Positions 22,389 through 30,268 of a stretch of DNA of 35,605 nucleotides are shown piece after piece. This DNA is from an uncultured Prevotella sp. (GTDB taxonomy: Bacteria > Bacteroidota > Bacteroidia > Bacteroidales > Bacteroidaceae), in NCBI GenBank assembly GCA_902497035.1, contig CABVDL010000019.1, positions 1 through 35,605 on the forward strand, in the 5' to 3' direction. A model generated the notes under the pieces. The model did no database searches. It was not told the DNA's origin and saw only the letters and a list, made by a program, of their open reading frames with translations. A program made the translations under genes and the position numbers. Positions within the stretch are counted from its first letter, which is position 1, and each line of letters begins with the position of its first letter.

Positions 22389-22812
22389 GGTATCGCAGTG
22401 TTCCGGCCTGTCGCCGACATCCTGACAAGGATGGAGGAGGAAAGTCCGGGCAGCATAAGGCGCTCTCCTTCTGAAAATGGAAGCTGTTGGCGACAGCAGG
22501 TGCAGACAGAAGAAAACAACCGCCTCTCCAGAAACGGCCTGGCCACTGGCCGGGCTTGTCGGAGACGGTAAGGGTGAGAAGGTGGTGTAAGAGACCACCA
22601 GCCGCCGGGTGATCGGCGGGCTGTGTCGATGAGAGGCTGCAAGTTCATGTAAACCATCGTCAGTCAGGGTTGCCTGCCCGATGGCCTTTGAGGCCAACGA
22701 TGGAGGGTAGAACGCTTAAGTTGCGGGGTGACTCGCAAATTAGATAAATGACAGTGCGCTCCGCTCCTCGGGGTGGGGTTACAGAACCCGGCTTATCAGA
22801 ACACTGCATACC
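22389..22812 (+). ncRNA. rnpB: RNase P RNA, bacterial A type
   Basis: The catalytic RNA that matures tRNA 5' ends. Seen directly: GAGGAAAGTCCGGGC near the 5' end, GTAAGAGACCACC in the middle, GGGTAGAACGCTTAAG, then AAATTAGATAAATGACAG and ACAGAACCCGGCTTATCAG near the 3' end, all hallmarks of bacterial RNase P RNA. The ends were set from P1: GGTAT-C-GCAGTGTTC (22389-22403) pairs with GAACACTGC-ATACC (22799-22812), leaving one bulged C. Open reading frames crossing this region are by-products. A T-tract follows directly and serves as terminator. Confidence 0.95.
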
Positions 22813-22818
22813 TTTTTT
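22799..22818 (+). terminator. Intrinsic terminator using the 3' strand of rnpB P1
   Basis: The 3' strand of helix P1 ends ATACC and runs straight into TTTTTT (22813-22818), so the closing helix of RNase P RNA and the T-tract act together. The next ATG is only 12 nt further on. Confidence 0.55.
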
Positions 22819-22829
22819 ATTTGAAGACT

Positions 22830-23267
22830 ATGAAAGAATTGCAGCCAAACTTGCTGGATGACTACGAACATCTCATTACCCGTGGCATAGAGCGCTACGG
22901 CGGTGAGTCCGGTTTTCCCCGGATGGAGGCGGCGGGCGTCACGCGTGAGCAGCTTGACGACTTCCTCTTCGAGGTGCAGAGCGCGCTCGACAGCGAGGGC
23001 TCACAGAAGACCCAGCTCACGAAGTACGGCATTGTAGCCATACTGCCAGTCATCGTGTTCAGCGCCTTCCCCGAGAGCATGCTCCCCGGCCGCGGCTATG
23101 CACTGTATATCAGCATTGGCATCGGCCTGCTGCTTGCGCTGCTGTGGAAAGGCCTGTCGGTGCTGTCGGTCAGGCATCGCATCAATAGCCTGAGGCGCGC
23201 CAACGAGGCGGTTGCCGGCTATGCCGACAAGGTAGAGACTTATGTCAAACAGCGTAAAACCAATTAA
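22830..23267 (+). CDS. Small membrane protein, two TM helices, unknown function
   Basis: A 145-residue protein. The N-terminal cytoplasmic part is acidic and helical (about 1-65). Two hydrophobic helices follow (about 70-86 and 92-112, IGIGLLLALLWKG), then a basic helix (RHRINSLRRANEAV). The ATG at 22830 follows the rnpB T-tract; the frame opens earlier, inside rnpB, but those codons belong to the RNA. I do not recognise the family. It is followed after 17 nt by the YkvA-like gene, so the pair is likely co-transcribed, possibly by readthrough from rnpB since no separate promoter is seen. Confidence 0.7.
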   Translation: MKELQPNLLDDYEHLITRGIERYGGESGFPRMEAAGVTREQLDDFLFEVQSALDSEGSQKTQLTKYGIVAILPVIVFSAFPESMLPGRGYALYISIGIGLLLALLWKGLSVLSVRHRINSLRRANEAVAGYADKVETYVKQRKTN

Positions 23268-23284
23268 TCCTTGTACATCATCAT

Positions 23285-23701
23285 ATGGAAAACAAGCCAC
23301 TTCCCGACTTCATGAAGTTTCAGGGCGGATTTTCGCCCAGCGCCTTTCTTGACAAGATAGAGCACATTGCCAAGCGGGCCGGCGCCAAACTCGTCTATGC
23401 CGCTCTCTTGCTTTACTATACGCTGCAGAGCGACACAGTGCCGGTCAAGGACAAGGCCATCATCATCGGTGCTTTGGGCTATCTCATCAGTCCGGCCGAC
23501 ATCATCCCCGACGCCATACCCATAGCCGGCCTTGGCGACGACATGGCCGTACTGCTCTTCGTGCTTCGCAAGGTCTGGGGTGAGGTGCCCGAGGATGTGA
23601 AGACCAAGGCTAAGGGCAAGCTGTCGAAATGGTTTGACGAGGACGAGATGAGCGAGGCCAATGGCCTCTGCCAAGGAGACATCAGTGACGGCGGCGAGTG
23701 A
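23285..23701 (+). CDS. YkvA-family (DUF1232) protein
   Basis: A 138-residue protein with the DUF1232 core KAIIIGALGYLISPADIIPDAIPIAGLGDD (split here by meaning: a helix, the SPxDxIPD motif and the GxxDD end), at about 60-92. The Pro/Asp-rich SPADIIPD motif is diagnostic. The family is widespread and poorly understood, with one or two membrane-associated helices. It follows the small membrane protein gene by 17 nt. Confidence 0.85.
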   Translation: MENKPLPDFMKFQGGFSPSAFLDKIEHIAKRAGAKLVYAALLLYYTLQSDTVPVKDKAIIIGALGYLISPADIIPDAIPIAGLGDDMAVLLFVLRKVWGEVPEDVKTKAKGKLSKWFDEDEMSEANGLCQGDISDGGE

Positions 23702-23748
23702 GTGTCAGCAGCCATTCAGCACGGCGTATTGTCAAATTTGGTTATTCT

Positions 23749-23780
23749 TTTGGTGAATAGCGAAATTACCCTTATCTTTG
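23749..23780 (+). promoter_or_regulatory. Promoter of the Rep_3-DUF4494-yggS unit
   Basis: TTTG at 23749-23752 and TATCTTTG at 23773-23780 are separated by 20 nt, a full match to the Bacteroidetes housekeeping promoter. Predicted start near 23786, leader about 22 nt. Confidence 0.7.
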
Positions 23781-23807
23781 TAGGCATCAATTTAGAATAG
23801 TCAGTTC

Positions 23808-24965
23808 ATGTCAGGCAAAACAGCATCAACCATAGCACCGGCGAAGACCCGTGCGAAGACCGCTCGGAGGAAGGACTCGGGTAAGGGCAAGAAACGCGAT
23901 GTGAAGCGCAACATCCCCACCGACCTCATCCCCATAGAGAAAGAGACGTGGCTGCTGCAGCCCATTGCCGTGACCATGATGCGGCACGACTATTCGCTCA
24001 TCCAGATCAGAATACTGGTGAGCATCGTCGAGCGCATGCAGGAGAAGCTGCGCGAGATACTCAATTCGAGTATCCGTGAGCCTACTATCTTCTCACCTCA
24101 GGAGCTTGACGACGACGGCCGCCTTGAGGTGCATCTCTTCTTCAAGACGCTTGGCGTCGACCCCAACCATTACCCGCAGTTGCGCGAGAGCCTGAAGCTG
24201 CTCGCGTCGGTGCCTGTCGAAATTCCTTACCGCACGTCCGACGGCAAGAGCTACCAGAAAATTACCAACCTCTGCGATGTCTATTTCCCAAACGAGGAGA
24301 TGGTCGTCTATGAGAAATACGCCATCCTGAAGATTGACCGTCAGGTGGCACAGCGCCTGTTGTCGCTCGACTTGGGCTACCACCGTCTTGGCAAGCAGAT
24401 AGTCTTTGCCTGCCGCAACCGCTACACCCAGCGCATCTATATGTTCATCGAGAGCTGGATCAGGAAGCGCGGCACCGTCATCAACACGTTGGAGTTCCGC
24501 AAAATGCTGCGGCTGGAAAACCGCTACAGCAAGTTCAGTGACTTCTGCCGCCGCGTGCTTGAGCCGGCCAAGACCGAGCTGCATATGCTGGCCGAGAACG
24601 GGTTCTGCGACTGCTACTTCAGCTATGACAAGCGCTACAACCACGGCCAGCGCGGCGGCGAGCCCGACGAGCTGGTGTTTCACATTTTCATTCCCGAGAA
24701 CCGCCAGGGCATGCTGCTGCAGGTGACCGACATGCAGCGGGCGCAGTTTGCCGATATGCTCACGCGCTATTTCGGCTTCGACGTGACGGCGGCTGCCAAA
24801 ATGAGCGAGCGCATCACGCCTGACAACTATCAGGGGGCCGTGTCAAAATTGATGGAGCTGCGCAACCGCCTGAGAGACAATCTCAACATCAACGACCGCG
24901 CGGCCTACACCTATGCGGCCTTGGACAATTTCTTCCGCGGCATCACGTTTGAGCGGAAGAGCTAA
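23808..24965 (+). CDS. Chromosomal Rep_3/RepB-type replication initiator protein
   Basis: A 385-residue protein. Residues 1-37 are a Lys/Arg/Ala-rich tail. From about 45 there are two winged-helix-like domains in the pattern of plasmid initiators (Rep_3, PF01051): LQPIAVTMMRHDYSLIQIRILVSIVERMQ in the first, and RNRYTQRIYMFIESWIRKRG with LEFRKMLRLENRYSKFSDFCRRVLEPAKTEL in the second. Plasmid initiators bind iterons, but no iteron-like direct repeats are visible around the gene, and no mobilization, partition or integrase genes are nearby. It heads a same-strand group with DUF4494, yggS, purA and hisS. It may be a domesticated initiator with another role; the family call is good, the function is open. 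Confidence 0.8.
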   Translation: MSGKTASTIAPAKTRAKTARRKDSGKGKKRDVKRNIPTDLIPIEKETWLLQPIAVTMMRHDYSLIQIRILVSIVERMQEKLREILNSSIREPTIFSPQELDDDGRLEVHLFFKTLGVDPNHYPQLRESLKLLASVPVEIPYRTSDGKSYQKITNLCDVYFPNEEMVVYEKYAILKIDRQVAQRLLSLDLGYHRLGKQIVFACRNRYTQRIYMFIESWIRKRGTVINTLEFRKMLRLENRYSKFSDFCRRVLEPAKTELHMLAENGFCDCYFSYDKRYNHGQRGGEPDELVFHIFIPENRQGMLLQVTDMQRAQFADMLTRYFGFDVTAAAKMSERITPDNYQGAVSKLMELRNRLRDNLNINDRAAYTYAALDNFFRGITFERKS

Positions 24966-24998
24966 ATGACATTTCAATTAAGCACAACATACACAATT

Positions 24999-25490
24999 AT
25001 GAGATCAAGAACAGCAGACTGGTTTGAGACAAAGATAAGGTACGAGAAGACCCAGGAGGACGGCACACAGAAAAAGGTTACCGAGCAGTACGTCGTCGAC
25101 GCGCTGAGCTTCACCGAGGCAGAGTCGGCCATCACCGAGGAGATGAAGGCCTATATATCCGGCGATTACAAGATAACTGACATTAAAATGGCCGCCTACC
25201 ACGAGATATTCTTCTCCGACATGGACAAGGACGACAAGTGGTACAAGGCCAAGCTGCAGTTTATCACCATTGACGAGAAGACGGAAAAGGAGAAGCGCAC
25301 CTCCATCTTCTATCTGGTGCAGGCTGGTTCGCTGACCAAGGCAGTCGGCTATATTGATGAGTTCATGGGCAAGACCATGATTGACTATGCCATTGCCAGT
25401 GTGGCCGAGACACAGATTATGGACGTCTTTGAGCACGATGGTGGCGCCGACAGCCACAAGCAGCAGGACAATGCGTCAGAGGAGGCTTGA
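24999..25490 (+). CDS. DUF4494 family protein
   Basis: A 163-residue cytoplasmic protein. It begins MRSRTADWFETKIRYEKTQEDG and has EQYVVDALSFTEAESAITEEM, the DUF4494 pattern, followed by strands with WYKAKLQFITIDEKTEKEKRTS. An in-frame ATG directly after the Rep stop (24966) would add 11 residues that do not look conserved, so 24999 is preferred. The family is of unknown function. The C-terminal 20 residues are polar and probably disordered. Its stop lies 2 nt before the yggS ATG. Confidence 0.8.
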   Translation: MRSRTADWFETKIRYEKTQEDGTQKKVTEQYVVDALSFTEAESAITEEMKAYISGDYKITDIKMAAYHEIFFSDMDKDDKWYKAKLQFITIDEKTEKEKRTSIFYLVQAGSLTKAVGYIDEFMGKTMIDYAIASVAETQIMDVFEHDGGADSHKQQDNASEEA

Positions 25491-25492
25491 TC

Positions 25493-26167
25493 ATGGACAT
25501 TGATGTCGCAAAAAATCTGAAAGAGGTATTGGCCACTCTCCCCGAGGGCGTCAGGCTCGTTGCCGTGAGCAAGTTCCATCCGGCGGAATACGTCATGGCC
25601 GCCTACAACGCCGGCCAGCGCATCTTCGGCGAGAGCCACGAGCAGGAGCTGCAAAAGAAGGTGGAGGCGCTGCCGAAAGACATCGAATGGCATTTCATCG
25701 GCCACTTGCAAACCAACAAGGTGAAATACATTGCGCCTTACATCAGCATGATAGATGCCGTCGACACGGTGAAGCTGATGAGGGAAATCAACAAGCAGGC
25801 TGCGCGCCACAACCGTGTGATCGACATCCTGCTGGAACTTCATATTGCCGAGGAGGAGACAAAGTATGGTTTTACGCCCGATGCCTGCCGCGCAATGCTG
25901 CAGGACGGCGAATGGAAGACGATGGGCAATGTGCGCATTTGCGGAGTGATGATGATGGCCAGCAACGTACCCGACACGGCACAGATAAAAAAGGAAATGA
26001 CCACCGCATGGGACTTCTTCCAGGAGGCGAGGCGCAACTATTTTGCGGATGCGCCTTACTTCAAGGAATGCTCGTGGGGCATGAGCCATGACTACAAGAT
26101 AGCCGTCACCTGCCATTCCACGATGGTGCGAGTGGGAACGGCAATATTCGGTCCAAGAGTATATTAA
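25493..26167 (+). CDS. YggS/PLPBP family pyridoxal-phosphate homeostasis protein
   Basis: A 224-residue single-domain PLP-binding protein. Lys27 in LVAVSKFHP is the PLP Schiff-base lysine; IFGESHEQELQKK, WHFIGHLQTNKVKYI and the ending MVRVGTAIFGPR are family motifs. The family buffers PLP and affects amino-acid metabolism. The frame is open from a TTG at 25487, but ATG 25493 is preceded by AGAGGAGG at good spacing and is chosen. It follows DUF4494 with a 2-nt gap and precedes purA by 17 nt. Confidence 0.93.
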   Translation: MDIDVAKNLKEVLATLPEGVRLVAVSKFHPAEYVMAAYNAGQRIFGESHEQELQKKVEALPKDIEWHFIGHLQTNKVKYIAPYISMIDAVDTVKLMREINKQAARHNRVIDILLELHIAEEETKYGFTPDACRAMLQDGEWKTMGNVRICGVMMMASNVPDTAQIKKEMTTAWDFFQEARRNYFADAPYFKECSWGMSHDYKIAVTCHSTMVRVGTAIFGPRVY

Positions 26168-26184
26168 ATAAAAAGATTCACAAT

Positions 26185-27459
26185 ATGGAAACAGGTAAGG
26201 TGGATGTCCTGCTGGGTTTACAGTGGGGCGACGAAGGTAAAGGAAAGGTTGTTGACGTGCTCACGCCCCGCTACGACGTGGTGGCACGTTTCCAAGGCGG
26301 CCCCAATGCCGGACACACACTGGAGTTTGAGGGCCAGAAATATGTGCTTCGCAGCATTCCCTCAGGCATATTCCAGGGTGGCAAGGTCAACATCATCGGC
26401 AACGGCGTGGTGCTGGCTCCCGACCTTTTCATGGATGAGGCCAAGGATTTGGAAAAGAGCGGCCACGAGCTGCACTCGCGGCTCCATATCTCCAAGAAGG
26501 CCCATCTCATCATGCCGACTCACCGCTTGCTCGACCGCGCCATCGAGGCCGCCAAGGGCAAGAACAAGGTCGGCACGACGGGCAAGGGCATTGGTCCGGC
26601 CTATACCGACAAGGTGAGCCGCACGGGCCTGCGCGTCGGTGACATCCTCGATGACTTTGAGACAAAATACAATGCCCACAAGGAGCTGCACATGAAACGG
26701 CTACAGGCTTTGGGCTGGACTGACTTCGAGGGCTTCGACGAGGTAGAGAAGAAATGGATGGAGGGCGTGGAGTACCTGAAGAGGTTCCATATCGTTGACA
26801 GCGAGATTGAAGTCAACCGTCTTCTCCGCGAGGGCAAGTCTATTCTCTGCGAGGGTGCACAGGGCACAATGCTCGACGTGGATTTCGGCTCTTATCCTTT
26901 CGTCACCTCGAGCAATACCATTTGTGCCGGCGCTTGTACAGGCCTCGGCATTGGGCCCAACAAGATAGGCAACGTTTATGGCATCATGAAGGCCTACTGC
27001 ACCAGGGTGGGCGCAGGCCCGTTCCCTACGGAACTTTTCGACGAGACGGGCAAGACCATACGGGACCTGGGACATGAGTACGGCGCCGTGACGGGCCGTG
27101 AGCGACGCTGCGGCTGGATTGACCTGGTGCAGCTGCGCTATAGCATCATGGTCGACGGCGTGACCGAGCTTATTATGATGAAGAGCGACGTGCTTGACAG
27201 TTTCGATACCATCAAGGCCTGTGTTGCCTACGAGTTGCCCGACGGCACCGTGACCCGCGACTTCCCCTATGAGATTGACAATGTGAAGCCGGTCTACAAG
27301 GAATTGCCCGGATGGAAGACCGATATGACGAAGTTCACGTCGCCCGACCAGTTCCCGCAGCAGTTCAAAGACTACATCAGCTTCCTTGAGAGCGAGCTGG
27401 AGACGCGCATCGGTGTCATCTCCATCGGCCCCGACCGTGAGCAGACCATCGAGCTTTAA
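26185..27459 (+). CDS. purA: Adenylosuccinate synthetase
   Basis: A 424-residue enzyme that joins IMP and aspartate using GTP, the first committed step to AMP. The N-terminus has the GTP-binding loop LGLQWGDEGKGK with catalytic Asp16, then GGPNAGHT; further on GTTGKGIGPAYTDK, EGAQGTMLDVDFG and GRERRCGWIDLV are family signatures. Length is normal. It lies 17 nt after yggS and 31 nt before hisS and is probably in the unit that starts at the Rep promoter. Confidence 0.97.
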   Translation: METGKVDVLLGLQWGDEGKGKVVDVLTPRYDVVARFQGGPNAGHTLEFEGQKYVLRSIPSGIFQGGKVNIIGNGVVLAPDLFMDEAKDLEKSGHELHSRLHISKKAHLIMPTHRLLDRAIEAAKGKNKVGTTGKGIGPAYTDKVSRTGLRVGDILDDFETKYNAHKELHMKRLQALGWTDFEGFDEVEKKWMEGVEYLKRFHIVDSEIEVNRLLREGKSILCEGAQGTMLDVDFGSYPFVTSSNTICAGACTGLGIGPNKIGNVYGIMKAYCTRVGAGPFPTELFDETGKTIRDLGHEYGAVTGRERRCGWIDLVQLRYSIMVDGVTELIMMKSDVLDSFDTIKACVAYELPDGTVTRDFPYEIDNVKPVYKELPGWKTDMTKFTSPDQFPQQFKDYISFLESELETRIGVISIGPDREQTIEL

Positions 27460-27490
27460 TCAAGACAAACATATAACGACAACAACGATA

Positions 27491-28858
27491 ATGGGAAACA
27501 ACAAACCGTCAATCCCCAAGGGTACCCGCGACTTTGGCCCCGAGGAGATGGCAAAGCGAAACTATATTTTCAACACCATCCGCGAGGTGTATGCCCTCTA
27601 TGGCTTCCAGCAGATTGAGACACCCGCCATGGAGACGCTGCACACGCTGCTCGGCAAGTACGGCGACGAGGGCGACAAGCTCCTGTTCAAGGTGCTCAAC
27701 TCGGGCGACTACCTCAAGGGCATCAGCGATGAGGAATTGCAGGGCCGCGACACGCTCCACCTGCAAACAAAGCTGTGTGAGAAGGGTCTTCGTTACGACC
27801 TCACCGTGCCTTTTGCCCGCTATGTGGTCATGCACCGCGATGAACTGCAGCTGCCGTTCAAGCGCTATCAGATTCAGCCTGTCTGGCGCGCCGACCGCCC
27901 TCAGAAGGGACGTTACCGTGAGTTCTATCAGTGCGATGCCGACGTGGTCGGCTCTGACTCTCTGCTCAACGAGGTAGAGCTGATGCAGATAGTCGATACG
28001 GTGTTTACCCGCTTTGGCGTACGCATCTGCATCAAAATCAACAACCGCAAGATACTTACCGGCATTGCCGAGGTCATCGGCGAGGCCGACAAGATTGTGG
28101 ACATTACCGTGGCCATTGACAAGCTTGACAAGATTGGTCTGGACAAGGTCAACGAGGAACTGCGTGACGATGGTCTGCCCGAGGATGCCATCGGCAAGCT
28201 GCAGCCCATCATCTCGCTGCAGGGTACCAACGACGAGAAGCTCGACACCATTGCCGAAGTGCTGAAAACCTCAGAGACCGGGCTGAAGGGCGTGGAGGAG
28301 TGCCGCTATATTCTCAACATGCTGAAAGAGTCAGGACTGAACAATCAGATCGAGCTTGACCTCACCTTGGCTCGCGGACTTAACTATTACACGGGAGCCA
28401 TTTTCGAGGTGAAGGCTTTGGATACGCCCATGGGCAGTATCACGGGCGGCGGCCGTTACGACAATCTTACGGGCATCTTTGGTATGCCGGGGCTGTCGGG
28501 AGTGGGCATCAGTTTCGGTGCCGACCGCATCTATGACGTGCTCAACGCACTCGACCTTTATCCGAAAGAGGCTGTCAACGGCACCCAACTGCTGTTCATC
28601 AATTTCGGTGAAAAAGAGACGGCTTATTGCATGCCGGTCGTGGCCAAGGCCCGCCGGGCAGGCATCCGCACAGAGATGTATCCCGACAAGGTAAAGATGA
28701 AGAAACAGATGAACTATGCCAACGCCAAGCAAATCGCATTTGTGGCACTTGCCGGCGACGACGAAATGGCGCAGCGCAAGCTCACTCTGAAGAATATGGT
28801 CACCGGCGAGCAGCATCTGGTGTCGCCCGATGAGCTGGTGAATGAGGTGCTGGGATAG
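27491..28858 (+). CDS. hisS: Histidine--tRNA ligase
   Basis: A 455-residue class II synthetase. It shows PKGTRDFGPEEM at the N-terminus, motif 2 (WRADRPQKGRYREFYQCDADVVG), the histidine-binding region LARGLNYYTGAIFEV, and motif 3 (GVGISFGADRIYDVL). The C-terminal anticodon-binding domain (about 340-455) follows. The frame is open back into purA (27386), but MGNNKPSIPKG at 27491 is the family start. It is the last gene of its unit. Confidence 0.96.
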   Translation: MGNNKPSIPKGTRDFGPEEMAKRNYIFNTIREVYALYGFQQIETPAMETLHTLLGKYGDEGDKLLFKVLNSGDYLKGISDEELQGRDTLHLQTKLCEKGLRYDLTVPFARYVVMHRDELQLPFKRYQIQPVWRADRPQKGRYREFYQCDADVVGSDSLLNEVELMQIVDTVFTRFGVRICIKINNRKILTGIAEVIGEADKIVDITVAIDKLDKIGLDKVNEELRDDGLPEDAIGKLQPIISLQGTNDEKLDTIAEVLKTSETGLKGVEECRYILNMLKESGLNNQIELDLTLARGLNYYTGAIFEVKALDTPMGSITGGGRYDNLTGIFGMPGLSGVGISFGADRIYDVLNALDLYPKEAVNGTQLLFINFGEKETAYCMPVVAKARRAGIRTEMYPDKVKMKKQMNYANAKQIAFVALAGDDEMAQRKLTLKNMVTGEQHLVSPDELVNEVLG

Positions 28859-28863
28859 GCGAT

Positions 28864-28957
28864 GTCCGGAAGTACAGTCGTATGCAGCATAATCTGATCA
28901 TAGGTCATGCTAAGGTAGTGGCTGTACTCCCGTAACTTCGTACTTCTGTGCTTCCGA
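28864..28957 (+). other. Imperfect inverted repeat between hisS and perR
   Basis: GTCCGGAAGTACAG (28864-28877) and CTGTGCTTCCGAAC (28947-28960) pair with two mismatches or wobbles over a long loop. There is no T-tract. It may be a weak terminator after hisS. The remainder of 28859-29072 is the AT-rich promoter region of the perR-like gene. Confidence 0.35.
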
Positions 28958-29019
28958 ACTTATATCTGTTAGGGAATCGCATTAAATACAACTTTTCTTT
29001 GTATTATTTCCAATTATAC

Positions 29020-29050
29020 TTTGTGGGTTCTGGATTATTTATTACCTTTG
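29020..29050 (+). promoter_or_regulatory. Promoter of the perR-like gene
   Basis: TTTG at 29020-29023 and TACCTTTG at 29043-29050 with a 19-nt spacer, a full Bacteroidetes promoter. Predicted start near 29056, leader of about 17 nt. An operator cannot be picked out with confidence in the AT-rich surroundings. Confidence 0.75.
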
Positions 29051-29072
29051 CATCAAATAACAAAGTAAACTA

Positions 29073-29525
29073 ATGAAAGAATACGAACTCACAAAGACAA
29101 GATTAGCCAAGTGTGGCATCCGTCCCTCGACACAGCGTATGGCTATCATGCATTATTTGCTGACCCACCGCACGCATCCCACAGTGGAGGATGTCTATCA
29201 GGGTGTTGTGACTGAGGTGCCAACTTTAAGCCGCACGACGGTTTACAACACGCTCCGCATGTTCTCTGAGCATCATGCCGCACAGATGCTTACCATTGAC
29301 GACCACCGCATCTGCTACGACGGTGATGTCCGTCCTCATGTCCACTTCTACTGCAGGGAGTGCGGCCACGTCTATGACATGTTTGACAAGCGTGCGCCCA
29401 AAGTTAAGAACCCTGTGTTGATGGATGGCAACCTTGTTGACGAGGCCCAACTCTATTATAAAGGTATCTGCAAAAGCTGTCTGGAGAAAATGCAGGCAGC
29501 ACAACATGAAGAGAAAGTCGTCTGA
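29073..29525 (+). CDS. perR: Fur-family peroxide-responsive repressor, PerR-like
   Basis: A 150-residue metal-dependent repressor. The winged helix (about 5-75) includes HPTVEDVYQG and recognition helix LSRTTVYNTLRMF. A structural zinc site is formed by two CxxC pairs, C94/C97 (HFYCRECG) and C133/C136 (GICKSC). Regulatory-site candidates are His35, Asp83, His89, His91 and Asp102 by alignment to B. subtilis PerR (His37, Asp85, His91, His93, Asp104). An Asp at the last position is the feature that separates PerR from Fur, which has Glu. The rubrerythrin gene lies 51 nt downstream. PerR is favoured over Fur. Confidence 0.88.
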   Translation: MKEYELTKTRLAKCGIRPSTQRMAIMHYLLTHRTHPTVEDVYQGVVTEVPTLSRTTVYNTLRMFSEHHAAQMLTIDDHRICYDGDVRPHVHFYCRECGHVYDMFDKRAPKVKNPVLMDGNLVDEAQLYYKGICKSCLEKMQAAQHEEKVV

Positions 29526-29576
29526 TTAAAGACACTTTATACTTAAACATTATTGTTATTTAAATACAAAAGCATT

Positions 29577-30140
29577 ATGAAGAAGAAGTTTATTTGCACT
29601 GTTTGCGGCTACATCTATGAGGGAGAGGAAGCACCTGCCAAATGCCCCATCTGTGGAGCAGGAGCCAATAAGTTCCAGGAACTCACGGAAGATACTACTC
29701 CTGAGTTTGCAGCTGAGCATAAGTTGGGCATTGCCTTCGAGGAGGGTGTACCTGCCGAACTGCTGAAGCATTGCCGCGACACCTTCAAGGGTGAGTGCAG
29801 CGAGGTCGGCATGTATCTGGCCATGGCCCGTCAGGCTGACCGTGAGGGCTATCCCGAGATTGCCCGTGCTTTTGAGCATTATGCTATGGATGAGGCCGGT
29901 CATGCCGCACGTTACGCTGAATTCCTCGGCCAGTCCATCCTGCACGACACCAAGACCAATGTCGAGGTGCGCATGGCTGCTGAGAAGGCTGCTACCGCAG
30001 AGAAGTTTGAGGCTGCCAAGCTGGCCAAGCAGCACAATCTCGATGCCCTTCATGACAGCATTCATGAGATGGCACGCGACGAGGCCCGTCATGCTGCCGG
30101 CTTCATGGGTATTTACAAGCGCTATTTCCAGGATAAGTAA
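29577..30140 (+). CDS. rbr: Rubrerythrin with N-terminal rubredoxin domain
   Basis: A 187-residue non-heme iron peroxidase. The rubredoxin domain is at the N-terminus with CxxC pairs C7/C10 (ICTVCGYIYEG) and C23/C26 (CPICGAG), followed by a ferritin-like four-helix domain (about 55-187) with diiron ligand motifs EVGMYLAMARQ, EHYAMDEAGHAARY and ARDEARHAAGF. The order rubredoxin-ferritin is that of reverse rubrerythrins. It reduces hydrogen peroxide in anaerobes. It lies 51 nt after the PerR-like gene with no separate promoter element seen, so co-transcription is likely. The frame opens at 29553, but MKKKFICTVCG at 29577 is the natural start. Confidence 0.94.
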   Translation: MKKKFICTVCGYIYEGEEAPAKCPICGAGANKFQELTEDTTPEFAAEHKLGIAFEEGVPAELLKHCRDTFKGECSEVGMYLAMARQADREGYPEIARAFEHYAMDEAGHAARYAEFLGQSILHDTKTNVEVRMAAEKAATAEKFEAAKLAKQHNLDALHDSIHEMARDEARHAAGFMGIYKRYFQDK

Positions 30141-30171
30141 AAGGATTAGTAAATATAGAATCAGTATATGA

Positions 30172-30220
30172 GAAAAAGCCATGCCAGGGCGTTGTGTGCC
30201 TGACATGGCTTTTTTCTTTT
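30172..30220. terminator. Bidirectional terminator between rubrerythrin and DUF2461 genes
   Basis: AAAAAGCCATG-C-CAGG pairs with CCTG-A-CATGGCTTTTT, with a 7-10 nt loop, and is flanked by A and T tracts on the two sides. It serves convergent genes on both strands. Confidence 0.85.
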
Positions 30221-30222
30221 TC

Positions 30223-30268
30223 CTTATTCGTAGTCGTCGATGACGCTTATTCGTAGTCGTCGATGACG
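30223..30268. repeat. Perfect 23-bp tandem duplication across the end of the DUF2461 gene
   Basis: Two identical adjacent 23-nt units (30223-30245 and 30246-30268). Each carries the last codons of the minus-strand gene and its TAA. Translation stops in the copy at 30246-30268, so the second copy is a non-translated leftover. Confidence 0.95.

Noticed and set aside
22290..22772. Open reading frames across rnpB on both strands
   Set aside because: The sequence is RNase P RNA with its conserved cores and paired ends.
23702..23807. Iteron-type origin upstream of the Rep_3 gene
   Set aside because: No direct repeats of 17-22 nt are present; the region holds only a normal promoter.
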